The notes beneath the pieces were generated by a model. That model ran no database searches and had not been told where the DNA came from. It was given only the letters and a program-made list of their open reading frames with translations. A DNA stretch of 40,214 nucleotides from the NCBI RefSeq assembly GCF_030151385.1, contig NZ_JASLDS010000050.1, positions 1 to 40,214 of the forward strand, in the 5' to 3' direction. Below are positions 25,652 to 33,490 of the stretch, in pieces. The first letter of the stretch is position 1. Each line of letters starts with the position of its first letter. Source of the DNA: Soonwooa sp. GTDB taxonomy: Bacteria; Bacteroidota; Bacteroidia; Flavobacteriales; Weeksellaceae. Position numbers and translations under genes: made by a program.

Positions 25652-27139
25652 TTATTCTTTAATAACTTTAGTAGATTTCACTTCTCCGTTAGAATATTTA
25701 ATGTTCACAATGTATACACCTTTATTCAATTGTGATAAGTTAAGTTCTGTTGCTGGTTTAAGCTGTGCAACTGTTCTTCCAGAAAGATCAGAAACAATAA
25801 CTGAAGTCGCATCTTTAACATCAGAAATCTTTAACACATCCTTGAATGGATTAGGATACACTGATACATTTGACTTATTGATATCGTTAACTGCCATGCT
25901 TGGATCTGTGATCATAATTGAATAATCCTCGACTTGTCCATACTGTGTATTTCCGCAAGATGGACCTTCAGCAGCATAATTCAATCTAACACGCATTCTA
26001 GTTTTACCCAATTTCGCAGATGCAGGAATTGTAATATTACCTGTTGAAGTTGCTGCATTAGTTAATGATACTTTCTCATCATTACTAAATATACCATCTT
26101 GGTTATAATCGATCCACACTGTTGTAAAGTCACCATCAAAGCCTGAAACACTAACAGAAATAGGATACGTTTGCGATCTTAAAACATTACCCGTTACAGA
26201 TGTAAAATCTTCGTAACCTGCAGTTGCAGTTGACGGATTATTAATATCAGCAAATACAACTTTAGATATTTTCTCATATTGCGTACTTGTAGCTGCAGCA
26301 GCACAGTATCCAAGTGTATTATTAGTACTAAACTGAACTTCTTGGCAACCAGTAGCATCTCCATTCGAATTAGTCGGAACTACTTTCACATAATAAGTAG
26401 AATTAGGAGATGTTGGAACATATTGAGAAAGGGTAGCTCCCGTAACTGTCCCATTAAACACATCACTAGCACCTGATGTAGAACCAACCGTTACTTTGAA
26501 ATTAGTCGCTTGAGCAACTGCATTCCATTTCACCTCATATTGTCCATAGTTTGCAACTGTTCCTGCTGTAGGTGCTGTTATAGTAGCACAAGATGCAGGA
26601 GGAGTCGTTACAACTTCTTGAACGATTTTGATATCGTCGCAATAGATATTACCAGAACCCGAAGTTCTTACAAAATAAGTACCAAAAGCAACTGTTTGAC
26701 CAGGCATAACCGTACCTGCAGGAATTGTTCTCGTCACAGATGTACAAGTTGTAGTTGCAGCAGAAGCCAAACTAATTGCAGCGCCTACTGGATAAACTGT
26801 CCACTGATCTGTAGCCTCATTATAAACAAAATAAGCCGGATATAAACTTCCTACTGCACCTGCTGCCTTCTTATAGCTAATCGATAAATCGATTTTTTGT
26901 CCATTAGAAATTTGACCAGTAGGATCCATCTGAACCATCCAACCTGTCTGCGCATATGTTGCACTAATTGCCAACTGGCCGCCAGCTGCTCCATTACAAG
27001 CTGCTGCCGCTGTAATTGTACCCCCACCGAATTGTCCATACACTCCTGAAGATGGATCTTCAAAATCACCTAAGTAATTAAACTGCGCACTTGCACAAAA
27101 TCCTAAAGCTAAAAAGCCTGATAGTAAAATTTTCTTCAT
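25652..27139 (-). CDS. Secreted T9SS cargo protein, paralogue of the 23858 gene
   Basis: A protein of 495 aa. The signal peptide is MKKILLSGFLALGFCASAQ. The N-terminal module (about 20-170, 'GDFEDPSSGVYGQFGGGTITA') strongly matches its downstream paralogue. An FN3-like module ('CATITAPTAGTVANYGQYEVKWNA'), a GEVED-type module ('TTVWIDYNQDGIFSNDEKV ... YGQVEDYSIMI') and the C-terminal sorting domain ('VSVYPNPFKDVLKISDV', 'LNKGVYIVNIKYSNG') follow. It is the first gene of a leftward tandem trio of type IX substrates, each with its own promoter and terminator. The function is likely binding or adhesion. Confidence 0.85.
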   Translation of the reverse strand: MKKILLSGFLALGFCASAQFNYLGDFEDPSSGVYGQFGGGTITAAAACNGAAGGQLAISATYAQTGWMVQMDPTGQISNGQKIDLSISYKKAAGAVGSLYPAYFVYNEATDQWTVYPVGAAISLASAATTTCTSVTRTIPAGTVMPGQTVAFGTYFVRTSGSGNIYCDDIKIVQEVVTTPPASCATITAPTAGTVANYGQYEVKWNAVAQATNFKVTVGSTSGASDVFNGTVTGATLSQYVPTSPNSTYYVKVVPTNSNGDATGCQEVQFSTNNTLGYCAAAATSTQYEKISKVVFADINNPSTATAGYEDFTSVTGNVLRSQTYPISVSVSGFDGDFTTVWIDYNQDGIFSNDEKVSLTNAATSTGNITIPASAKLGKTRMRVRLNYAAEGPSCGNTQYGQVEDYSIMITDPSMAVNDINKSNVSVYPNPFKDVLKISDVKDATSVIVSDLSGRTVAQLKPATELNLSQLNKGVYIVNIKYSNGEVKSTKVIKE

Positions 27140-27164
27140 AATTATTTAAATTAAGTTATCGATA

Positions 27165-27195
27165 CAAAAATATAATTTCGTCAGTAAAAAACAAA
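27165..27195 (-). promoter_or_regulatory. Promoter of the 25652-27139 gene
   Basis: On the minus strand, -33 TTTG (27192-27195), N19, and -7 TATTTTTG (27165-27172), 26 bases upstream of the start codon; a full consensus match. Confidence 0.7.
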
Positions 27196-27625
27196 TTTTA
27201 AATACATAAAAATCAATATTTTTCTTAAAAAGATCAAATAAACACAATAACAACCGCATTTTAACATTTATTAAAAAAATATTAAGTAAAATAAAATCTT
27301 CAAACAACAATAAACATAAGTAAATATATCTAAATTACAATGTGTTATTAAAAAACTAATCTATTTCATTTTTTCTCAATTCGAAAAAAAGACATACAAC
27401 AAGCAACATTAAAGATCAAAAACCTCCAACAGTCTTTAAAAAACAAAAAAAATCGTTTAATAATTAATATTAATCCCCGAGGCAAAACGATGTGGTATTC
27501 TGTTCGAATAAATAATAAAATTACATTATACAAGCTACATCAAGATTTTCAAAAGCTTTAAAGATTCTCAAAAGAACACGAAGAATCGGAATAACAACAA
27601 GTCATGACCAATGTAAACAGAATCT
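27196..27625. other. AT-rich intergenic region without a gene
   Basis: About 430 bases of AT-rich sequence with no credible coding frame, between the T9SS trio promoter and the putative ncRNA. No clear promoter for the downstream element was identified. Confidence 0.5.
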
Positions 27626-27737
27626 CGCGTTAGGGATGGAAGCGACATCCTTTGGGATTGGAGCTAGGCGGCGGAGCGTAGCGGAGCCGTCCGAGCGACA
27701 AGCCTAAAGATATAGCGGACAGCCCGACTTTTTTTGC
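27626..27737 (+). ncRNA. Putative structured non-coding RNA or recurrent structured element
   Basis: A GC-rich island within AT-rich sequence, ~110 nt. It begins CGCGTTAGGGATGG, has a 5-bp stem GGATG/CATCC (27634-27638 and 27646-27650) and a GC-rich central part with inverted-repeat character (27664-27690). It ends in ATATAGCGGACAGCCCGAC followed by a seven-T run, like an intrinsic terminator. I recall very similar 'GTTAGGGATGGAAGC ... AGCGGAAAGCCCGAC' elements recurring between genes in Flavobacteriia, possibly the Flavo-1 RNA family, but cannot verify this. It lies 79 bases before truA. Confidence 0.5.
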
Positions 27738-27748
27738 GATGGCTAAAG

Positions 27749-27773
27749 TTTGGGCAAAAAAGGAACGCCCAAA
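27749..27773 (+). other. Hairpin in the truA leader
   Basis: TTTGGGC (27749-27755) pairs with GCCCAAA (27767-27773) across an 11-nt loop, 42 bases before the truA ATG. It may be a weak terminator or leader structure. The upstream frame through it reads from a TTG, but that part is not TruA-like. Confidence 0.35.
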
Positions 27774-27815
27774 AAGTTAAGGTTAATTGAAAAAAAATCA
27801 GGAAATTTGCAGCCG

Positions 27816-28553
27816 ATGCGATACTTTATAGAATTTGCTTACGATGGCGCACCATACTTTGGTTATCAGATACAACCCAACCAAATTTCGGTACAGGAAA
27901 CTTTGGAAAAAGCTTTATCAACCTTATTGCGAGAACCGATAAAAACGACTGGCGCAGGCAGAACAGACACTGGCGTACACGCCAAAAAGATATTTGCACA
28001 TTTTGATTTTGAGGAAAAACTGATGGATAATCTTGTACATCGACTCAATAGTTTTTTGCCAGAAAGCATCGCTATCAAAAGAATTTTTGAAGTTGAGAAT
28101 GATGCGCATGCAAGGTTTAGTGCAACTTACAGAACTTATAATTACTTAATATCAACGGAGAAAGATCCGTTTACAAAAGATTTGGCGTGGCAACTTTGGC
28201 GCAAAAAATTGGATGTTGACGCGATGAATAAGGCTTGCAAAATCCTTTTTGAATATTCTGATTTTACGAGTTTTGCGAAACTACACACGGATAACAAAAC
28301 CAATATTTGTAAAATCTATCAAGCGAATTGGGAACAAAACGGAAGTTTGCTGAAATTTACGGTTTCGGCGGATCGTTTCCTTAGGAATATGGTACGAGCG
28401 ATTGTCGGGACAATGATAGAAGTTGGCGATGGGAAGTTGAAACCCGAAGATATGCATCGCGTGATAACTGAGCAACATCGCAATTCGGCGGGGACATCTG
28501 CTCCTGCGCACGGATTATTTTTGGTAGATGTTGGCTATGATTTTTTAGATTAA
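27816..28553 (+). CDS. truA: tRNA pseudouridine(38-40) synthase TruA
   Basis: A protein of 245 aa from the ATG at 27816 (MRYFIEFAYDGAPYFGYQ), the family's normal start; the in-frame TTG at 27750 would add 22 lysine-rich residues not seen in TruA. The catalytic Asp is D51 in GAGRTDTGVHA. 'RLNSFLPESIAI' and the C-terminal 'RFLRNMVRAIVGTMIEVG' are family signatures. It isomerises uridines 38-40 of the tRNA anticodon stem-loop. The ABC exporter gene begins 3 bases after its stop, so the two are probably co-transcribed. Confidence 0.93.
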   Translation: MRYFIEFAYDGAPYFGYQIQPNQISVQETLEKALSTLLREPIKTTGAGRTDTGVHAKKIFAHFDFEEKLMDNLVHRLNSFLPESIAIKRIFEVENDAHARFSATYRTYNYLISTEKDPFTKDLAWQLWRKKLDVDAMNKACKILFEYSDFTSFAKLHTDNKTNICKIYQANWEQNGSLLKFTVSADRFLRNMVRAIVGTMIEVGDGKLKPEDMHRVITEQHRNSAGTSAPAHGLFLVDVGYDFLD

Positions 28554-28556
28554 AGA

Positions 28557-30314
28557 ATGGAAAAAGAAAATACTTGGCAGATTGTCAAACGACTTTTTAT
28601 GATTGGGATGAAGTTCCGATCATGGTTTATTTTGACCTTAATCATCTCCATTTTACTATCGTTGGTGTCGACTTATCGACCTTATCTAACGATGGAAATT
28701 GTCGATAACGACATTACACATCTTAAGGACAAAGCTTTGATGATGAAGCATATCTACATCCTAATTGGATTGGTGATAGCGGAAATGTTGCTGAATTTTT
28801 TCTTGGTTTATTTTTCGAATTTTATATCGCAGAATGTTATCAGAGATATTCGTGAGCGATTATACAATAAACTGATTTATTTCAAAACTTCTTTCTTTGA
28901 CAAAACAGCTTTGGGACAGTTGGTAACGCGTGCTGTTGGCGATGTCGAAACAATAGCTGTAGTCTACACAGATGGATTTTTGATGGTTTTTGGCGACATC
29001 CTAAGACTTGTTTTTGTACTGGTTATGATGTTTAAAGTCAATGTCGAGCTAAGTTATATTTCGTTGGTGATTTTGCCTTTGATGGTTGTTATCACAAGGT
29101 TTTTCCAAAAACGATTAAAAAAAGCATTTGGTGACGAAAGAAGTTGGACAGCCATCCAAAATAGTTTTGTGCAAGAGCGACTTTCTGGAATGTCGATTAT
29201 TCAGGTTTTTAATCGTCAAGAAGCGGAGTTTAAGAAATTTGATGATATTAATATTCAACTGAAATCAGCTTTGTTGAGAACGGTTTTTATCTTCTCATTG
29301 TTCTTCCCTGTTGTTGAATTAATTTCTTCCCTGTTTATTGGATTCATCCTTTTTTACGGTGGTTTTATTGAGGTTAAAGCTGGGGTAATTATCGCATTTA
29401 TTCAGTTTATTAATATGCTAATTCGTCCTTTGAGACAGATTGCAGACCGCTTTAACAACATCCAACGTGGTTTGGTTGGCGCAGAGCGTGTGCTCGGCGT
29501 GATGGACGAAAACAACGCGATGCCGAATGATGGTAAAATTGTTAAACACGAATTTGCAGGACAAATTGAATTTCGAGATGTGCATTTCTCTTATGATGAA
29601 AAACAAGAGGTTCTGAAAGGCATAAGTTTTAAGGTTAATCCAGGCGAAACCGTTGCTATTGTAGGTGCAACTGGTGCTGGCAAATCCACGATTATTAGTT
29701 TGATAACGCGTTTGTACGATATTAATTCTGGTGAAATTTTACTAGACGATGTCGAAATCCGAGATTACGAATTGTACAATCTTAGAAGTCATATTGGCGT
29801 TGTGCTGCAAGATGTGTTTTTGTTCCACGGTTCTATTTTTGAAAACTTGACTTTGGGCGATGAAAGTATCACTTTGGAACAGATTAAAAAAGTAGCGCAA
29901 ACCATCGAAGTAGATGATTTTATAGAAAGTTTGCCTGGCGGTTACAATTATGTGGTAAGCGAAAGAGGTTCTTCAATCTCGCTGGGACAACGACAACTTT
30001 TATCGTTTTTAAGAGCATATTTGTCCGACCCAAAGATTTTGATTTTGGACGAGGCGACTTCATCAATCGACCATGAAAGTGAGAAACTCATACAACATGC
30101 CACCGAAAAAATAACGAAAGACCGAACTTCCATCATCATTGCGCATCGCCTTTCTACCATCGAAAAAGCGGATAAAATTATCGTTATGGAAAAAGGTAAA
30201 ATCGTGGAAGAGGGCAAGCACGACGAGCTATTAGCACAAAATGGTTACTACGCTTTGCTGTACAATAATCAATCGCGAGATTCGGAAAGCGCAGATGATA
30301 TTGAGGAAATTTAG
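28557..30314 (+). CDS. ABC exporter, fused membrane and ATPase domains (MsbA-like)
   Basis: A protein of 585 aa. The N-terminal ABC transmembrane domain has six helices (about 20-310). The C-terminal nucleotide-binding domain has Walker A GATGAGKST (370-378), signature SLGQRQ (475-480, where LSGGQ is more usual), Walker B LILDEATSS and the switch His in IIIAHRL. Half-transporters of this type homodimerise to export lipids, peptides or drugs; the substrate is unknown. It follows truA by 3 bases. The next gene is over 600 bases away on the opposite strand. Confidence 0.92.
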   Translation: MEKENTWQIVKRLFMIGMKFRSWFILTLIISILLSLVSTYRPYLTMEIVDNDITHLKDKALMMKHIYILIGLVIAEMLLNFFLVYFSNFISQNVIRDIRERLYNKLIYFKTSFFDKTALGQLVTRAVGDVETIAVVYTDGFLMVFGDILRLVFVLVMMFKVNVELSYISLVILPLMVVITRFFQKRLKKAFGDERSWTAIQNSFVQERLSGMSIIQVFNRQEAEFKKFDDINIQLKSALLRTVFIFSLFFPVVELISSLFIGFILFYGGFIEVKAGVIIAFIQFINMLIRPLRQIADRFNNIQRGLVGAERVLGVMDENNAMPNDGKIVKHEFAGQIEFRDVHFSYDEKQEVLKGISFKVNPGETVAIVGATGAGKSTIISLITRLYDINSGEILLDDVEIRDYELYNLRSHIGVVLQDVFLFHGSIFENLTLGDESITLEQIKKVAQTIEVDDFIESLPGGYNYVVSERGSSISLGQRQLLSFLRAYLSDPKILILDEATSSIDHESEKLIQHATEKITKDRTSIIIAHRLSTIEKADKIIVMEKGKIVEEGKHDELLAQNGYYALLYNNQSRDSESADDIEEI

Positions 30315-30355
30315 TTTTTCATAGAAGACGTAATTTGAATTTAGATTAAATGTAA

Positions 30356-30560
30356 GTTCCGTAGGAACGTACTGTTCATAGAAACATAAGATTGTTTTCG
30401 GGGAGCTCCGTAGGAGCGACCTGATCATTAAGTGTGATTAAAAGTTCGCTCCTACGGAGCTCAACTTCACGTATTTTAAATTACTATTAACAGAATGCTC
30501 CTATGGAGCTCAACGTAATTTGTTCGAAACTTTTCACTCACAAAATCCTCCGATAGAGCC
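30356..30560. repeat. Cluster of REP/BIME-like short palindromes
   Basis: Five near-palindromic units: GTTCCGTAGGAAC (30356-30368), GCTCCGTAGGAGC (30405-30417), GCTCCTACGGAGC (30448-30460), GCTCCTATGGAGC (30497-30509) and a degenerate CCTCCGATAGAGCC (30547-30560). The centre GTA in the first two and TAC/TAT in the next two shows opposite orientation, as in bacterial BIMEs. Unit starts are spaced 43-50 bp. It lies in the intergenic region between convergent operons, and such repeats are often moved by REP-associated transposases. Confidence 0.72.
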
Positions 30561-30657
30561 TAATCAATATTCAAAAAATTTAGGATTATTTTCAATTTGA
30601 AACAAGCTCATTTACTGCAACAAATAGTAGTAATTTAAAATCTAATCTGAGTTCGGG

Positions 30658-30727
30658 ATAAGAAAATTAACGTCAGTTTGAGTGGTTTTCGAAGAAAATT
30701 GTATCGAAAACAAGTTAATTTTCTTAT
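30658..30727 (+). repeat. 70-bp palindromic intergenic repeat, copy B
   Basis: A perfect 14-bp terminal inverted repeat ATAAGAAAATTAAC/GTTAATTTTCTTAT (30658-30671 and 30714-30727) encloses an inner 8-bp stem GTTTTCGA/TCGAAAAC. About 92% of the first 60 bases match copy A at 16570-16639. It has the form of a small non-autonomous palindromic element or a stable RNA hairpin. Confidence 0.82.
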
Positions 30728-30863
30728 CATTCAAACTTCGCGATACAAAATCTTTCAGATTTTTACTCGAAGTGGCGCCTCGTATAAATAAAAGCGCTTT
30801 ATTCCGAACAGACATTAAATCTAATATACAAATCATTGTTTCGAAACCATATCCTACATACAG

Positions 30864-30900
30864 AACAAAAAGCGACTTCTTTCGAAATCGCTTTTTGTTT
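30864..30900 (-). terminator. Terminator of the MacAB-like operon, possibly bidirectional
   Basis: Stem AAAAAGCGA/TCGCTTTTT (30867-30875 and 30888-30896) with a 12-nt loop, just downstream of the adaptor gene stop on the minus strand. T-rich sequence follows on both strands. Confidence 0.72.
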
Positions 30901-30915
30901 TATAAAAACTGAAGT

Positions 30916-32109
30916 TTATTTTTTCTTAGCTTTTAGTTCTTCTTTGTCTTTGTCAGAAGGATTCCAAACTTTAACCTCAGCATTTTTATCAATACCAGAA
31001 AGGATTTGTACACGTACACCATCACTAGCACCAAGTTTAACATAGACTTTTTTGAAACTTCCATTTGGTTGTTTAACCTCAACAAAAGACTTGTCAACAT
31101 TGTTCACTTTTTCATACTGAATTAAAGACTCATCCAACAGCAAAGCATTCTTTTGACTGCTTAACAAGATTTCGCCATTTGCACTAAATCCTGCACGAAT
31201 GTATTCGTTATTTTTGTTGTAAACATCACCTTCTACCGAGAATTTTATTGTTCCTGCTTCTTCTTTACCTTTTGGGGCGATAAGTGTCAATTTACCAGGG
31301 AATGATTTGTTTTGCAATGCACCGATTACAACATTCATTTCCATGCCTTCATTTAGTTTTCCTGCTTGCGCTTCATCAATTGTTCCTTTAAAAATCAACG
31401 AACCCAAATCAGCAATCGAACAAATCGTCGTTCCAGGGTTAAAAGCATTCGCTTCGATAACTTGGCTACCAATTTTCACAGGAATCTCCAAAATAGTACC
31501 GGCAGCTTTTGCGCGAATTTGCGTTGTTGCCATACCTTGCAATTCTGGCGTTGCTCCAGTTTTTACAATTTGCAATCTTTTTTGTGCAGCGTTCAGTTGT
31601 TGGCTAGCAATTTTTTGTTGCTGAACCGTCGATTCATATTGTTGTTGCGCCGTGATATATTCTTGTTTAGAAATTACCCCTTGCTTGAACAATTTATCTT
31701 GCATTGCATATTGCTTCTGTTGATTAGCGACATTGATTTCAGCGTTTTTAACCTGAATTTGAGCATTGTTAATATCTTGCATTGCAGCGTTAACATCTGA
31801 TACCGTTGGGATAATTCTCAACGTCGCCAAAAGTTGTCCAGCAACAACTTTGTCACCTTCGTGCACTTCAATGTTGGTGATAATTCCTGACATATTGGGT
31901 TTAATCTCAATTTCCTCGCGCGGCACAATTTTACCAGTCGCCATCACCTTGTCATCAAGATTAGAAATCGTCGGTTTTCTTGTTAAGAAGCTTTCCTTTT
32001 CGGCAGAATTGGATTTAACAACGTAACTAATTCCCATCATCAAAGCGCCGAGAACAAACAGTCCAAGGATGATATAGAGAACTTTTTTGAAAGTGAACTT
32101 CTTTTTCAT
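30916..32109 (-). CDS. MacA-like periplasmic adaptor (HlyD/MFP family)
   Basis: A protein of 397 aa. One N-terminal membrane helix (about 10-31) is followed by a lipoyl half-motif (EIKPNMSGIITNIEVHEGDKVVAGQLLATL), a long Gln-rich alpha-hairpin (about 110-185), and beta-barrel and membrane-proximal domains with a charged C-terminal tail (KDKEELKAKKK). It is the last gene of a leftward run: ATPase, two permeases, adaptor. In MacAB-TolC systems the adaptor bridges the permease and outer-membrane channel. The likely channel is the divergent tolC at 35591. Confidence 0.9.
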   Translation of the reverse strand: MKKKFTFKKVLYIILGLFVLGALMMGISYVVKSNSAEKESFLTRKPTISNLDDKVMATGKIVPREEIEIKPNMSGIITNIEVHEGDKVVAGQLLATLRIIPTVSDVNAAMQDINNAQIQVKNAEINVANQQKQYAMQDKLFKQGVISKQEYITAQQQYESTVQQQKIASQQLNAAQKRLQIVKTGATPELQGMATTQIRAKAAGTILEIPVKIGSQVIEANAFNPGTTICSIADLGSLIFKGTIDEAQAGKLNEGMEMNVVIGALQNKSFPGKLTLIAPKGKEEAGTIKFSVEGDVYNKNNEYIRAGFSANGEILLSSQKNALLLDESLIQYEKVNNVDKSFVEVKQPNGSFKKVYVKLGASDGVRVQILSGIDKNAEVKVWNPSDKDKEELKAKKK

Positions 32110-32133
32110 TATAGTAGTTTATTTATTTAAAAT

Positions 32134-33405
32134 TTATTCGGTTCTTAAAGCTTCGATTGGTCGAATCTTAACAGCGCGCTGTGCGGGAATCATCCCAATT
32201 AGTAACCCCAAGACTAACATAATTCCTAGTGCAGAAAATACATTGGTGTAATCTACCGTCGGATTATAAAATGGGAATTTGTCATTGTCTTTTGTTGCTA
32301 AATTAAGTCCCATCAAAAGGAAAATTCCAAACAAAAATCCAATAAGTCCAGAAGACAAGGTGATGACAACACTTTCCACCAAAATCTGGTTACGCACTTC
32401 ACTAGGTTTTGCTCCCAAAGCTCGGCGGATTCCAATTTCTTTGGTACGTTCTTTTACCGTAATTAAAAGGATATTCGAAATCGCAATAACACCTGCCAAA
32501 ATGGTCAAAGTCCCAACAACGATTGTTAGAAATTGCATCCCAGTTAAAAAGCCTGTCAACTTCTTAAAAGCTTCACCAAGGTTAAAACTTCCATAAGCAT
32601 TGGTATCATCAGGCGAAGCATTATACTCTTTTTTTAGTTCGTCCTTTGCAAGACTCTCGACAATTTTGACATCGGCATCAGGCTTGCTCACAATCGCAAA
32701 AAAGTCAACAACATCACCTGCATTATACATCTTGTTATACGTACTAAACGGAATATACGCTGACTGATCGCTCTCTAATGGTCCTCCAGATTTTCCAACA
32801 CGGAAAACGCCGATAACCGTGAAAAACACGCCTTTAATATTAACGGATTTGCCAATTGGGTTTTCATTCTTTTTGGCGTCAAAAAAGTTTTTATAAATTT
32901 CTTCTCCGATAACCACAACATTTTTGCTACTCGTAATATCTGGATCATTAATGTATCTTCCAAAAAGTAATTTCTTTTGCGAAATCATATTACCAATAGG
33001 GAAATCTCCCGTCAACATATAAGTTGCCGATTTACCATTGCGCGAAATTTGCTCTGGCGGATTTCCAAAATTTCCACGTGCACTTTGCGGCGAAATATAA
33101 TCGATTTGAGGAATTTTTGATTTTAATAAATCGATATCGCGTAAGTGAAGTTTCATAGTTCTACCCTTTGGAAAACCATCAAACGGAATACTCGTACTTT
33201 GTGCCCAAAGAAAAATTGAATTGGTTGCAAATCCCGCAAAGGCTTTATTAAAACCATTCTCCATCCCTTTTGCAGCACCCAAAAGACTTACGTACAAAAA
33301 CATGCCCCAACCTACGCCAATCATGGTGAGGAATGTCCGAAGTTTATTATTACTCAACGAATAATAAATCTCCTGCCATGTATCTAAACTGAATAAAATT
33401 TTCAT
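32134..33405 (-). CDS. MacB-like ABC permease (FtsX/MacB domains), second of two
   Basis: A protein of 423 aa. N-terminal membrane helix at about 20-45 with 'NKLRTFLTMIGVGWGMFL', then a large periplasmic domain (about 50-270), then three C-terminal FtsX helices with 'IGIRRALGAKPSEVRNQILVESVVI', the hallmark of MacB permeases. The ATPase is separate rather than fused as in E. coli MacB. It lies 24 bases upstream of the adaptor gene. MacB-type transporters use ATP at the membrane to drive periplasmic substrates out. Substrate unknown. Confidence 0.9.
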   Translation of the reverse strand: MKILFSLDTWQEIYYSLSNNKLRTFLTMIGVGWGMFLYVSLLGAAKGMENGFNKAFAGFATNSIFLWAQSTSIPFDGFPKGRTMKLHLRDIDLLKSKIPQIDYISPQSARGNFGNPPEQISRNGKSATYMLTGDFPIGNMISQKKLLFGRYINDPDITSSKNVVVIGEEIYKNFFDAKKNENPIGKSVNIKGVFFTVIGVFRVGKSGGPLESDQSAYIPFSTYNKMYNAGDVVDFFAIVSKPDADVKIVESLAKDELKKEYNASPDDTNAYGSFNLGEAFKKLTGFLTGMQFLTIVVGTLTILAGVIAISNILLITVKERTKEIGIRRALGAKPSEVRNQILVESVVITLSSGLIGFLFGIFLLMGLNLATKDNDKFPFYNPTVDYTNVFSALGIMLVLGLLIGMIPAQRAVKIRPIEALRTE

Positions 33406-33438
33406 TCTGTGGTCGAAGCTTTTTGTTTTTTATTATTA

Positions 33439-33467
33439 AATTTTAAATGCGTTTTACATTTAAAATT
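33439..33467 (-). other. Intercistronic hairpin between the two permease genes
   Basis: A perfect 11-bp inverted repeat AATTTTAAATG/CATTTAAAATT (33439-33449 and 33457-33467) with a 7-nt loop, in the 85-base gap between the two permease genes. A T-poor, A-rich sequence follows on the minus strand, so it may be an RNA-processing or stability element rather than a terminator. Confidence 0.5.
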
Positions 33468-33490
33468 CGCTCTTTTATCTATTTTAAAAA

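Noticed and set aside
27750..27815. TTG-initiated N-terminal extension of TruA
   Set aside because: The extension is Lys-rich, contains a leader hairpin, and is absent from normal TruA, which begins at the ATG at 27816.
30356..30560. CRISPR array
   Set aside because: The units are 13-base palindromes with two orientations, no constant direct repeat of CRISPR length, and no cas genes.
30642..30912. Short frames of 64-76 codons across the repeat region
   Set aside because: They run through the palindromic repeat and terminator and show no coding features.
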